In this document: positions 8,651 through 17,119 of the stretch, piece by piece | Position numbering within the stretch: the first letter of the stretch is position 1 | Layout: every line of letters begins with the position of its first letter | Assembly (NCBI GenBank): GCA_046330135.1 | Contig: JAXLTI010000004.1 | Coordinates: 434,001-498,000, forward strand | Source: CAYYFX01 sp046330135 | GTDB taxonomy: Bacteria; ARS69 | Direction: 5' to 3' | DNA length: 64,000 nucleotides | The notes under the pieces: generated by a model | Told to the model about the DNA's origin: nothing | What the model saw: only the letters and a program-made list of their open reading frames with translations | Database searches by the model: none | Program-made: the position numbers and the translations under genes

Positions 8651-10330
8651 GTGCACCCGCGATCCCTCCTCCTCGGCCTCTTCTCGCTCGCGGCGCTCGC
8701 CGCGCCGGCGTCCGCGCGGCCGCGCCCGCCGCTCGTCGACGCGCCGGCGATCTGGTGGGACGACGATCGCACCGACCTGACCGCGCCGCCCGCGTACTAC
8801 GAGCCGCACCTTCTCCGCTACCAGATCCACGAGACGCTGGACCGGCCGCTCGCGCGGCACGCCACGCCGTCGAACCTCGTGAAGACGGTGCGCGCGTGGG
8901 GCGGCGGCGACCGCTGGGGCGAGGCGCAGAACGTCAACGCGCTGGACGAGGTCCCGAACTCGTCGTGGTTCACGAACCGGATCGGGCTCTTCCCGATGAC
9001 GATGGAGGAGCTGGCCCGCGGGGCGGGCGAAGGCGCGGGTCCCGACCGCGGCGCGCCGTGGACGATCGTGAAGGCGAAGACCGAAGGAGTGACGCCGGGC
9101 TTCAACGTGAAGGACGCCGCGGGTCAGGTCTGGGTCGTGAAGTTCGATCCGCCGGGATGCCTCGGCATGACGACCGCCGCGGGCGCCATCTCGGAGCGCC
9201 TCCTGTACGGCGCGGGCTACAACACGCCTTGCGACGACGCGGTCGCGTTCCGGCGCGAGGATCTCGTGCTCGGCGACGGCGTGCGCCTCAAGGACGGCGC
9301 CGTGGACCGGGCGATGACGGAGGCGGACCTCGACGCGATTCTCGGACGCCTCGAAAAGGACGCGAATGGGCGGTACCTGGCCATCGCGAGCAAGTTCCTC
9401 GCGGGGAAGCCGGTGGGCCCCTTCGACTACCAGGGCCTCCGCGACGACGACCCCAACGATCGGGTACGTCACGAATACCGCCGCGAGTTGCGAGGGCTGC
9501 GCGTCTTCTGCGCGTGGATCACGCACTTCGACACGAAGGAGCACAACACCCTCGACATGTTCGTCGAAGAGGACGGCCGGCACTTCGTGAAGCATCACCT
9601 CATCGACTTCGCCTCGACGCTGGGCGCGGGCGCCGCGGGGCTCGTGCAGAAGGACGGCTGGGAGTACGGCGTCAACGCCACGCGCATCCTCGGGCGTCTC
9701 GTCACGCTCGGGCTCGTCGAGGACGACTGGCGAAAGCAGCGCCGCCCGCCGGGGCTCCCCGAGGTCGGCTACTTCGGAAGCGATCCCTTCGACCCCATGG
9801 GCTTCGAGCCGCTCGTACCGAATCCCGCGTTCGCCCGGCTGACCGACCGCGACGGCTACTGGGCGGCGAAGATCATCTCGGCGTTCGACGACGAAGCCCT
9901 GCACGCGATCTGCGCCGCCGGGAAGTACCGCGACCCGCGCGCCACGGACTACGTCGCCGCGACGCTCGGGCAGCGCCGCGACTTGATCGCGCGCCGATGG
10001 TTCCAGCGGATCTGTCCGGTGGACTTCTTCCGCGTGGAGGCGGGGAAGCTCGTGGCCACGGACCTGGGCGTGGCGCGCGGCCTGTGGAAGGCGGAGTCGA
10101 CTCGCTACCGGTTCCGCACGTATGCGGTGGACGCGCAACGCCGACCGTCCGGCGAGCGGCCCGCGTGGACCGATCTCGCGTCCCTCTCGATCCCGATTCC
10201 GGGGGGTGACGCGGCCCATCCGTTCCAGGCGTTCGAGCTTCGCGCGAGCCGCGACGACGGCGACTGGACGCCGCCGGTGGTCGCGTACGTCGCGCGCGCG
10301 AGCGGGCGGGTGGTCGCGGTGGATCGATGA
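8651..10330 (+). CDS. Secreted protein of unknown function with kinase-like (HipA/PI3K-like) motifs
   Basis: A 559-residue protein from a GTG 4 bp after the Omp85 stop. It has a signal peptide (1-23) and no later membrane helix. Kinase-fold-like elements occur in the right order: a lysine in a strand (WVVKFD, K164), a glutamate in a following helix (SERLL, E182), a catalytic-loop-like HFDTKEHN (D294, K296, N299) and a metal-binding-like HLIDFASTLG (D319). In HipA and lipid-kinase-like folds these bind ATP and Mg2+. The overall family is not recognised, so the assignment is inference. The stop overlaps the next ATG. Confidence 0.85.
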   Translation: MHPRSLLLGLFSLAALAAPASARPRPPLVDAPAIWWDDDRTDLTAPPAYYEPHLLRYQIHETLDRPLARHATPSNLVKTVRAWGGGDRWGEAQNVNALDEVPNSSWFTNRIGLFPMTMEELARGAGEGAGPDRGAPWTIVKAKTEGVTPGFNVKDAAGQVWVVKFDPPGCLGMTTAAGAISERLLYGAGYNTPCDDAVAFRREDLVLGDGVRLKDGAVDRAMTEADLDAILGRLEKDANGRYLAIASKFLAGKPVGPFDYQGLRDDDPNDRVRHEYRRELRGLRVFCAWITHFDTKEHNTLDMFVEEDGRHFVKHHLIDFASTLGAGAAGLVQKDGWEYGVNATRILGRLVTLGLVEDDWRKQRRPPGLPEVGYFGSDPFDPMGFEPLVPNPAFARLTDRDGYWAAKIISAFDDEALHAICAAGKYRDPRATDYVAATLGQRRDLIARRWFQRICPVDFFRVEAGKLVATDLGVARGLWKAESTRYRFRTYAVDAQRRPSGERPAWTDLASLSIPIPGGDAAHPFQAFELRASRDDGDWTPPVVAYVARASGRVVAVDR

Positions 10331-11676
10331 CGTCGCCCGCCGCGGCCGCGCTCCGTCCGGCCTCGCGGGGCCCGATCGAGCGCCTTCTCGGGCTCTTCGC
10401 GGACGTGGAGCGCGGCGAGGGCGTCACGGCGCTGCTGCTCACGCTGAACGTCTATCTCCTCCTCACGACGTACTACATCATCAAGCCGGTGCGGGAGGCG
10501 CTCATCCTCGCGGGCGGCGGCGCGGAGGTGAAGAGCTACGCCGCGTTCCTGACCGCGCTCCTCCTCCTGCTGTTCGTGCCCCAGTACGCGCGGCTCGCCT
10601 CGCGCCTGCCGCGACGTCGCCTCATCAACTCCGTCACGCTCTTCTTCGCCGCGTGCCTCGTGGCGTTCTGGGCGCTGGCCCGCGCGAAGGTGCCCCATCT
10701 CGGCGTGGCGTTCTTCCTCTGGGTGGGCATCTTCAACATGAGCGTGATCGCGCAGTTCTGGTCCTTCGCGAACGACGTCTATACGCCGGCGCAGGGCAAG
10801 CGGCTCTTCGCGATCGTCGCGTTCGGCGCTTCCCTCGGCGCGGTGTCCGGGAGCTGGATCGCGGGGCAGCTCATCGGCCCCCTCGGCGTGACCGAGATGC
10901 TGCTCGTGGCGGCGGGCATCCTCGTGGCGTCCCTCGGGCTGACGAACGCGATCGACCGGCGCGAGCGGGCGCGGCCCACCGAGGACTCCGCGCCCACGGA
11001 GCCGCTGGGCGGGAGCGGCGCGTTCGACCTCGTGCGAAAGAACCGGTATCTCCTCCGCATCGCGATGCTCATGCTGGTCCTGAACTGCGTGAACACCACG
11101 GGCGAGTACATCCTCGGCAAGGTCGTGTCCACGACCGCCGCCGAGCGCGTGGCGGCGGGAACGTCCGGCGGATTGTCGGAGGGGCAGTGGATCGGGAAGT
11201 TCTACGCGGACTTCTTCACGGTGGTGAACGTCGTGGGCCTTCTGACGCAGCTATTCCTCGTGTCGCGCGTCCTGAAGTACCTCGGCGTTCGGACGGCGCT
11301 TCTCTTCCTGCCGGTGATCGCCTTCGGCGGCTACCTGCTGCTCGCCTTCTATCCGGCGCTCGCCTTCGTGCGCTGGGCGAAGACGGCGGAAAACGCTGCG
11401 GACTACTCCATCCAGAACACCGTCCGCAACGTGCTCTTCCTCCCCACCACGCGCGAGCAGAAGTACAAGGCGAAGCAGGCGATCGACACGTTCTTCGTGC
11501 GCATGGGCGACGGGCTGTCGGCGCTGCTCGTCTTCGTCGGAACCGGCTACCTGGGCTTCCACGCGAGCCAGTTCGCGATGGTGAACCTCGCGCTGGTCGT
11601 GGCGTGGATCCTCCTCGCAGTGGCGGTGGGCCGCCAGAACGCGCAGTTGATGAAGACCGGAGAAAGCGACCACTGA
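10327..11676 (+). CDS. ATP/ADP-translocase-like (NTT/AAA family) MFS-type carrier
   Basis: A 449-residue polytopic membrane protein with about 11-12 helices. Its layout and motifs match the bacterial nucleotide-translocase-like family: TYYIIKPVREALIL near residue 45, FWSFANDVYTPAQGKRLF near 140, and a conserved C-terminal segment TTREQKYKAKQAIDTFF. Energy-parasite translocases exchange ATP and ADP, but free-living bacteria carry many relatives of unknown substrate, and nothing here suggests parasitism. The ATG overlaps the preceding TGA by 4 bp. Coupling to a secreted kinase-like protein and a barrel hints at nucleotide or metabolite export (speculative). Confidence 0.85.
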   Translation: MTSPAAAALRPASRGPIERLLGLFADVERGEGVTALLLTLNVYLLLTTYYIIKPVREALILAGGGAEVKSYAAFLTALLLLLFVPQYARLASRLPRRRLINSVTLFFAACLVAFWALARAKVPHLGVAFFLWVGIFNMSVIAQFWSFANDVYTPAQGKRLFAIVAFGASLGAVSGSWIAGQLIGPLGVTEMLLVAAGILVASLGLTNAIDRRERARPTEDSAPTEPLGGSGAFDLVRKNRYLLRIAMLMLVLNCVNTTGEYILGKVVSTTAAERVAAGTSGGLSEGQWIGKFYADFFTVVNVVGLLTQLFLVSRVLKYLGVRTALLFLPVIAFGGYLLLAFYPALAFVRWAKTAENAADYSIQNTVRNVLFLPTTREQKYKAKQAIDTFFVRMGDGLSALLVFVGTGYLGFHASQFAMVNLALVVAWILLAVAVGRQNAQLMKTGESDH

Positions 11677-11697
11677 GATCGCCTCGGCCGAACGAAA

Positions 11698-11727
11698 CCG
11701 GCCGCCCGTCTTGCGACGAGCGGCCGG
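11698..11727. terminator. Candidate bidirectional terminator between convergent genes
   Basis: CCGGCCGC (11698-11705) pairs perfectly with GCGGCCGG (11720-11727) across a 14-nt loop, between the ends of the carrier gene and the DUF1579 gene. No U-tract is present. Confidence 0.45.
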
Positions 11728-11751
11728 CTCGAGCCTGCGTGCGGCGGGGCG

Positions 11752-12396
11752 CTAGGCCTTGCGCGTGTAGCGAATCTCCATGTTCTTGTACATCTTGCCG
11801 TCGGGGCCGGGCGCCCACATCTCGAAGTTCTGGTGGTCGGCATCCACGATCGTCAGCACTTCCTTGAACTGGTCCTTGCCGCCGGTCATGATGTTGTCCA
11901 CCGTGCCGGTGAACGTCATCGTCTTGCCGGAGGGGTCGCACATGCCGGTGGACATCATGGCCGACGTGCTGGACGTGTCCATCCACATGCCGACGTACTG
12001 CTTCTTGTAGTTGTCGTAGCCCGTGTAGCCGATGCCGTGGAACGGCTGGCCCATCATGGTGCCTTCGAACGACTGCTCGAGCCAGCGGCCGCCCAGGACC
12101 ATCGTGTTCTTCGAGACGCCCGTGGACTCCTGCGGGGGCGCGTCAGGGCTCATCCACATCTTGACCGCGGTATCCCACGTCCCGACGCTGGCCTCGAGCT
12201 TCTTGTGCGCCTCGCTGGGGGTGGCGACTTCCATCCACTTCTGCATCATCGCCTGCTGCTGGTCGGCGCTGGGAGCGGCGGCCTGAGCGGCCGGCGCAGC
12301 GCTCTTGGCGGCGCCGGGGGCCGCGGGCTTGTCGGCCGCGGACACGACGACGGCGGAGAGGACGACGGCGAGCAAAGACAGCGACAGGACCTTCAT
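11752..12396 (-). CDS. DUF1579 family secreted protein
   Basis: A 214-residue protein with a signal peptide (1-19), an Ala/Pro-rich linker and a DUF1579 domain from about residue 65 (LEASVGTWDTAVKMW, LGGRWLEQSFEG, GYDNYKKQYVGMWMD). The family forms a lipocalin-like beta barrel of unknown ligand. The start at 12396 is supported by GGAGG 7 nt upstream; an in-frame upstream extension lacks a ribosome-binding site and would run through the inverted-repeat array at 12424-12466. A paralogue lies at 42347-42925. Confidence 0.88.
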   Translation of the reverse strand: MKVLSLSLLAVVLSAVVVSAADKPAAPGAAKSAAPAAQAAAPSADQQQAMMQKWMEVATPSEAHKKLEASVGTWDTAVKMWMSPDAPPQESTGVSKNTMVLGGRWLEQSFEGTMMGQPFHGIGYTGYDNYKKQYVGMWMDTSSTSAMMSTGMCDPSGKTMTFTGTVDNIMTGGKDQFKEVLTIVDADHQNFEMWAPGPDGKMYKNMEIRYTRKA

Positions 12397-12423
12397 GGAG
12401 CGACCTCCAGGTCGGCGGTGGAT

Positions 12424-12466
12424 GCTTCCGCGTGGAAGCGGGAAGCGCTTGCTTCCAGGTGGAAGC
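12424..12466 (-). promoter_or_regulatory. Array of five GCTTCC/GGAAGC half-sites upstream of the DUF1579 gene
   Basis: In 43 bp the hexamer occurs as GCTTCC at 12424-12429 and 12451-12456 and as GGAAGC at 12434-12439, 12441-12446 and 12461-12466. The copies form overlapping, mutually exclusive 6-bp hairpins with 4-nt loops. The array lies 28-70 bp upstream of the start codon, in the promoter or leader. It could be an operator array or a switching RNA leader; neither is proven. Confidence 0.5.
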
Positions 12467-12646
12467 GGGGGAAACGCGGCGGAATTCTGCACCGGCGCGC
12501 GCACGCCGTCAAACCGAGTGTCGGGGTGCGCCGGAGGCGCGCTCGCCGCCCGCCAGTGTCGTGATCAGGACGCCGGCGACACCGACGCCGACCGGAGTGT
12601 GGTGTCGTGAATCGGAGGCTCCCATAGATCCCGGGAGCAAGAGAAC

Positions 12647-12668
12647 GGGGGGCGCCGAAGCGCCCCCC
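12647..12668 (-). terminator. Intrinsic-type terminator hairpin after the 698-residue secreted protein
   Basis: GGGGGGCGC (12647-12655) and GCGCCCCCC (12660-12668) form a perfect 9-bp stem with loop CGAA, 38 bp past the stop. On the minus strand it is followed by a moderately T-rich run (CGTTCTCTTGC). Confidence 0.65.
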
Positions 12669-12706
12669 GAATGGAACGGTGCCGGTCTCAGCCGACGTCC
12701 CCTGCG

Positions 12707-14803
12707 TCAGCGCAAGCGAGCCATCTTCGCCGTGCGCACGCCGTCGGCCGTCTCGAGGCTGATGAGGTAGATGCCGCTCGCGACGCGGTTGCCCGTGCCG
12801 TCGCGGCCGTCCCAGGTGAGGATGCGCGATCCCGCCGGTGCCACGTCGTCGAGGAGGACGCGGACCGTCCGCCCGGTGACGTCGTAGACCGAGATGCGGG
12901 CCGCTTCGCGACGCGGCAACGAGAACGCGATCCGCGCCGACTCGCCGAAGGGATTCGGGCCGGCCGTGGAGAGAGCCAGACCGCTCACGCCCTGCAGCTC
13001 GGCGACCGCGGTGGCGCCGCCGTTCGGCGTCTGCGTGTCGATGAAGCACGACGTGCCCACGCCGGGCCGGAAGATCCCGCACTGCACCTGCCCTGCCACC
13101 GGCGGGACGTCCGCGTCGAATCGGAAGTTGTAGAGCTTCTCGCTGCTCAGCCAGTTCGCGTCCGGATTCGTGTTGTAGTCCTGGGTGGCCCAGGTCACGA
13201 CGCCGTTCGCGACCGTCACGGTCCAGTCGTTGGTGCCGTCCTGGTCGATGTCGTGGAAGCCGACGTTCGTGAGGTTCGCGCTGCCGACCGGCACGGAGAA
13301 CGAGTACACGCCGCGGTTGCTGCGCAGGTTGTACAGCGCGTACTCGTAGTGGAACGAGCCGCCGCCCAGATCGGTCACCTGCTCGGAGAGGACCACGGGA
13401 CCGTCGTCCGTCGCGAGGTCCTTGCGCTGGTGCGAGTCCCCCCAGGTCTCCGCCACGCAACCGTAGTTCGGCGTGACGCCGCCGCCGACGGTGGAGAAGA
13501 TCCAGGTCGAGCCGTTCCAGCTCATCGTGCACTGGCGCCAGCCGATGTTGTTGTCGGGGACGCCGTCGTTGGCGACGTAGTAGGCGCCTTCGTAGAAGTA
13601 CGTGGCGCCGGCGTTGCCGAGATCCCCGTCCGCGACCACGAGCCGGTGGTTGACGTTGTTCGGCTCCGTGCCGTCGTAGTTGCGGTTGCAGTCCGCGTCG
13701 TGGACGACGGGTTCGTCGAAGAAGGAGCCGCAAGCGGTCCAGGTGCCGCGGTACGGATCCACTTCCTTGCGCGGGCCGAGGTAGTAGCGGGTCCCGTTGT
13801 TGCCGGCCGAGTAGATGTCGGAGCAGCCGATCGCGAGATAGGAGCCGTCCGAGCCGTGAGGGCAACCGTAGCCGCAGCCGTTGTCCGACAGGGCGAAGAA
13901 GGCGTGCTTGATCCAGTTCTGGCCGACCTCCTCGAGCACGCCGTTCGCCACACGGAAGAGAGCCAGCGCGATGAACGGATGGGTCTCCGCCATGGGGGCG
14001 TTCCAGGGGATGTTCGCACTGCCGGGGTTGCACGACATGGTTTGGGCGGAGAGGCCGTTGAGGCCGTTCGGGTACGTTCCCGTGCGCCCCTGGCTGACGA
14101 TTCCGGAGAGGCCACCGAGCTGCAGGTCGAGAGGCGCCAGCGGGCTCTGCGGGGGCTCGAGCACTTCTCTCCGGTCCTTCGGATCTGGCGTCGACGCGTC
14201 GAGCCGCAGGTCGAGCGTACCGACCCACTGCCCCGCGAGCTCCGGATGTCCGAGCGCGCGGGCCCACGCGGTGGAGATCTGGAGGTCGGCGAAGCACACG
14301 GCGAGCTCGCCACGATCCTCTCGGAAGAGAACGCCCGCGTCGACGACGTTCAACGGCTGGGGCATTGCCGGATCGGCCGTGACGAGAGAGATGCCGTCCT
14401 TTCCGCGGGAGAGATCGATGTTCAGCCGGCAGTCGTAGAGGAACGCCGGCGCCGCGGCGCCGGCACGACTCGCCAGCGTGAGTCCGCCCTCGACGGCGAG
14501 GCTGGGAACCGAGCGCGACACGAAGCCTTCGAAAGCGCCGCTCTTGCTCGTGAAGTTCAGATCACCGGGACTCACCACGAAAGACCGGAGCCCGGTGCCG
14601 AGTGCGGAGACCACCTCCTCGCCCGCGACCGCGGTGGTGCGCTCCCCGGCCGCCTTGAGACCGAGGTCGGACAAGTGGGAGTCGTCGAGAGACAACGTCA
14701 GCGTCCCCCGATCGACGTGCCAATTCCGCGCGGCATGCGCCGGCGTGGATGGCGCCCCGACGAGCGCGATCGCCATGAGCGAAACGAGAAAATAAGGCCG
14801 CAT
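12707..14803 (-). CDS. Large secreted protein with T9SS/FlgD-like C-terminal domain
   Basis: A 698-residue protein starting at MRPYFLVSLMAIALVG (signal peptide, about 1-24). The middle is rich in Asn, Gly, Asp, Trp and Tyr with many cysteines (for example NGCGYGCPHG), typical of extracellular beta proteins; no known catalytic domain is recognised. The last ~85 residues are a sorting/FlgD-like domain: GPNPFGESARIAFSLP, ISVYDVTGRTVRVL, LTWDGRDGTGNRVASGIYL and a basic end. Such domains mark secreted proteins of FCB-group bacteria. An upstream in-frame extension was rejected because it precedes the signal peptide. Confidence 0.85.
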   Translation of the reverse strand: MRPYFLVSLMAIALVGAPSTPAHAARNWHVDRGTLTLSLDDSHLSDLGLKAAGERTTAVAGEEVVSALGTGLRSFVVSPGDLNFTSKSGAFEGFVSRSVPSLAVEGGLTLASRAGAAAPAFLYDCRLNIDLSRGKDGISLVTADPAMPQPLNVVDAGVLFREDRGELAVCFADLQISTAWARALGHPELAGQWVGTLDLRLDASTPDPKDRREVLEPPQSPLAPLDLQLGGLSGIVSQGRTGTYPNGLNGLSAQTMSCNPGSANIPWNAPMAETHPFIALALFRVANGVLEEVGQNWIKHAFFALSDNGCGYGCPHGSDGSYLAIGCSDIYSAGNNGTRYYLGPRKEVDPYRGTWTACGSFFDEPVVHDADCNRNYDGTEPNNVNHRLVVADGDLGNAGATYFYEGAYYVANDGVPDNNIGWRQCTMSWNGSTWIFSTVGGGVTPNYGCVAETWGDSHQRKDLATDDGPVVLSEQVTDLGGGSFHYEYALYNLRSNRGVYSFSVPVGSANLTNVGFHDIDQDGTNDWTVTVANGVVTWATQDYNTNPDANWLSSEKLYNFRFDADVPPVAGQVQCGIFRPGVGTSCFIDTQTPNGGATAVAELQGVSGLALSTAGPNPFGESARIAFSLPRREAARISVYDVTGRTVRVLLDDVAPAGSRILTWDGRDGTGNRVASGIYLISLETADGVRTAKMARLR

Positions 14804-15119
14804 CTCGGAGGTCTCCGCAGTACGAGTGGGGAATCGACCGATCCAGGGGATAGATCGGCTGGGACGGCGGCCTCCCCCGCGCCGCGGGCGAGACCGACCT
14901 TCCAGCAGGATCCCAAATTCGAGGGGCCCGTGGCAACCCCCTTGCGGGGTGTGAAGCCCGTTCTTCGAAGATTCCGCTTGTTGACAAGACACTCAAGACC
15001 TCGCGTCGAGGCCGATCGCAGCCGACAGTCAGGAAGGCACCGAGCCTCGGGGATCGGGACCTTGCATTGCCCGGGGGTGCGCAGCAGAATGACCCGGCTC
15101 TTCGGCAGGAGGGGGCGCT
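14804..15119. promoter_or_regulatory. Divergent 316-bp intergenic region
   Basis: This separates the secreted-protein gene (minus) from a hypothetical gene (plus). It contains an imperfect operator-like palindrome CTTGT-TG-ACAAG (14977-14988) and a small ACCCC/GGGGT hairpin (14936-14950). A TTGACA (14981-14986) is present but no matching -10 follows. No gene is seen. Confidence 0.4.
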
Positions 15120-15737
15120 TTGGACATGATTCTCCTTCCGGGCGGCGTGCTTCGCGCATCCGTCTGGGATCCGGAGCTTCGCCAGAACGCGATGCGCGAC
15201 GTCAGCGAGGATCTGCCCTATTACCTGCGGACGGTCGTTCGTCTCCACGACCGCGTGACGCTGCGCGACCTCCTTCTCCTCGCGGAGCGGCACCGCGACT
15301 TCCTCCTCCCCCTCTTCACCGACCTGCTCGACGAGTTCGTCGACGAGGTGAAGCGGCCCACCACCCACGATGAGCTCTGCGAGTTGGACTATCTGGAGAT
15401 CCAGTGGGAGTCGTTCGCGGAACGCCGGCGCTTCGATCTGCAGCCCGTCCTGGTCGGGCGGAATCACGACGACCCGCAGATCTATTCGGTGGAGGCGGTC
15501 CCCACGAACGCGATGGGCCACCTCCCCGTCCTCTTGCGCGGCGAGTTCCGACTGAAGTGCGGACCCAACCCCGAGGACGTCTTCCCGCCGAGCCACGATC
15601 TCCGCCGGGATTTCCTGCTCTACGACGTGTTCGAAGCGGTTCTCGCCGAGATCACGTTCCACGGCGACCCGAGCGAGCGAGACCTCTGGTGGCGCGAGAT
15701 CGGAAGCCGCGAGGTCGAGCGCCCGGAAGAGGATTAG
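15120..15737 (+). CDS. Conserved-looking cytosolic protein of unknown function
   Basis: A 205-residue, acidic, soluble protein without signal peptide or membrane helix; the composition (long charged helices, several Asp/Glu-rich stretches) suggests a globular alpha-helical fold. No family is recognised. The start is TTG at 15120, preceded by AGGAGG (15107-15112) at 7-nt spacing; the in-frame ATG at 15126 would be 13 nt away, so TTG is preferred. It stands alone between two minus-strand genes. Confidence 0.75.
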   Translation: MDMILLPGGVLRASVWDPELRQNAMRDVSEDLPYYLRTVVRLHDRVTLRDLLLLAERHRDFLLPLFTDLLDEFVDEVKRPTTHDELCELDYLEIQWESFAERRRFDLQPVLVGRNHDDPQIYSVEAVPTNAMGHLPVLLRGEFRLKCGPNPEDVFPPSHDLRRDFLLYDVFEAVLAEITFHGDPSERDLWWREIGSREVERPEED

Positions 15738-15802
15738 CGTCGAGTCTTCGAAGTCCGGTCGAGTTCCGAGGCGGCGACCTTCATCTTCGTGTGGCGGTGT
15801 CC

Positions 15803-17068
15803 CTAGCGCGCGCGCGCGTCACCTCGACGCAAGTGGAGGGTCTGGGCCGGCAGGGCCAGCGGCACGCGGAGCTTCTCCGCCAGCCGCAGGATGTCGAGCA
15901 GCAGGCGATGGCGCGCGGCCAGCTCGGCGCTCCAGCTCCTCACGGCGAAGTGGAGCGACACGAGGATCTCGATCGACGACGCGCCGAACTCGTTCGCCCA
16001 GATCTCGACGTCCTCGTCGTGGATGTCCGGGTTGCGGCGGACGAGGTCCCGGATGCCTTCGCACAAGGACTCGATCGTCTCCGGCGGCGTGCCGTACTCC
16101 ACGCCGAGGCGCGTTTGCCAACGCCGGCGTCGCCGCGCGCCCAGGTTCTCCACGTTCGAGGAGATCAGGTTCGCATTCGGCACCGTGACGAGCGAGTCCG
16201 CCGACGTGCGCACGCGCGTGCTGCGCAGGCCGACTTCCTCCACCGTGCCCTCGACGTCGCCGATGCGCACGGCGTCTCCCACCTGGAAGGGCTTGTCGAG
16301 CAGCACGGTGAGCGAGCCGAAGAGGTTCTTCACCGTGTCCTGCGCGGCGAGCGCGAACGCCAGGCCGCCGAGCCCGAGGCCGGTGAGGAGGCTCGAGATG
16401 TCGACGTCCAGGTTGTCCGCGACGAACACGACCCCGAACGCGATGACCACGATCTTCAGGGACTTGCGTAGCAGCGGGACGAGCAGGTCGTCGTAGCGCG
16501 AGGGCGTCCGGCGCGCGCGCTCGGCGAAGTGCGCGGTGAGCAGGTCGACGAGGCGGTACGCCGTGAGGACGGCGGCCGCCGCGCCCACGAAGCCCGTGGC
16601 CACGACGAGCGGGTCGAGGATCTCCTTCGGCAGGCCGAGCGCCCGGAAGCCGAACCGCGTGACGCCCGCCCCGAGGAGAAGACCGAAGGGGCTGGCCGTG
16701 CGCCGCACCGTGCCGACGTCGCCGCCCGGCACGAAGCGCTCGAACACCCGCCGCCCCGTCGACGAGAGGATCGCGGCGATGATGCGCGAGGCCACCCAGC
16801 CCAGGAGAATCGCCGCCGCGAGCCCGAGCCACTGCCAGTTCTCGAGGAGGAAGCTCGCCTTGCGGAGGCCCGCGGGCACGGCGGCGCGCAGCCACTCGCC
16901 GAGCGGGTGGAACGTCGCGGCGGCGGGAGCGGCGGCAGGCGCGGGCGTGTCGGCGGCGCTCGGGACGGCGGCCGTCTGGGCGCGCGCGACCGCGGCGAAG
17001 AGCGCTGACGAGCCGGCCGCGAACGAGCGGACGAGGATGTCGTAGACGAGCCGCGATCTCGACTTCAT
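15803..17068 (-). CDS. MscS family mechanosensitive channel
   Basis: A 421-residue inner-membrane protein with a signal-like segment (to about 30), an Ala/Pro linker, four further helices and the MscS core. The pore helix has the Gly/Ala pattern GLGLGGLAFALAAQDTVKN (231-249) and is followed by the beta-domain signature KPFQVGDAVRIGDVEGTVEEVGLRSTRVRT. MscS channels release solutes on hypo-osmotic shock. The ATG at 17068 has GGGAG about 7 nt upstream. The divergent CHAT-derived gene begins only 51 bp away, so the promoters overlap. Confidence 0.92.
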   Translation of the reverse strand: MKSRSRLVYDILVRSFAAGSSALFAAVARAQTAAVPSAADTPAPAAAPAAATFHPLGEWLRAAVPAGLRKASFLLENWQWLGLAAAILLGWVASRIIAAILSSTGRRVFERFVPGGDVGTVRRTASPFGLLLGAGVTRFGFRALGLPKEILDPLVVATGFVGAAAAVLTAYRLVDLLTAHFAERARRTPSRYDDLLVPLLRKSLKIVVIAFGVVFVADNLDVDISSLLTGLGLGGLAFALAAQDTVKNLFGSLTVLLDKPFQVGDAVRIGDVEGTVEEVGLRSTRVRTSADSLVTVPNANLISSNVENLGARRRRRWQTRLGVEYGTPPETIESLCEGIRDLVRRNPDIHDEDVEIWANEFGASSIEILVSLHFAVRSWSAELAARHRLLLDILRLAEKLRVPLALPAQTLHLRRGDARAR

Positions 17069-17119
17069 CCTGTTCTCCCGGATGTGAACATACCATCCCG
17101 TCGAAAGGAGCGCTCCCGC

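Noticed and set aside
10327..11676. Intracellular energy parasitism inferred from the ATP/ADP-translocase-like gene
   Set aside because: Relatives of this family occur in free-living bacteria, and nothing else in the window suggests a parasite.
14981..14986. TTGACA as a sigma70 -35 box
   Set aside because: No TATAAT-like sequence lies 16-18 bp downstream.
12671..15373. Plus-strand 900-codon frame opposite the large secreted protein
   Set aside because: Shadow of the minus-strand gene, which has a signal peptide, a C-terminal sorting-type domain and a terminator.
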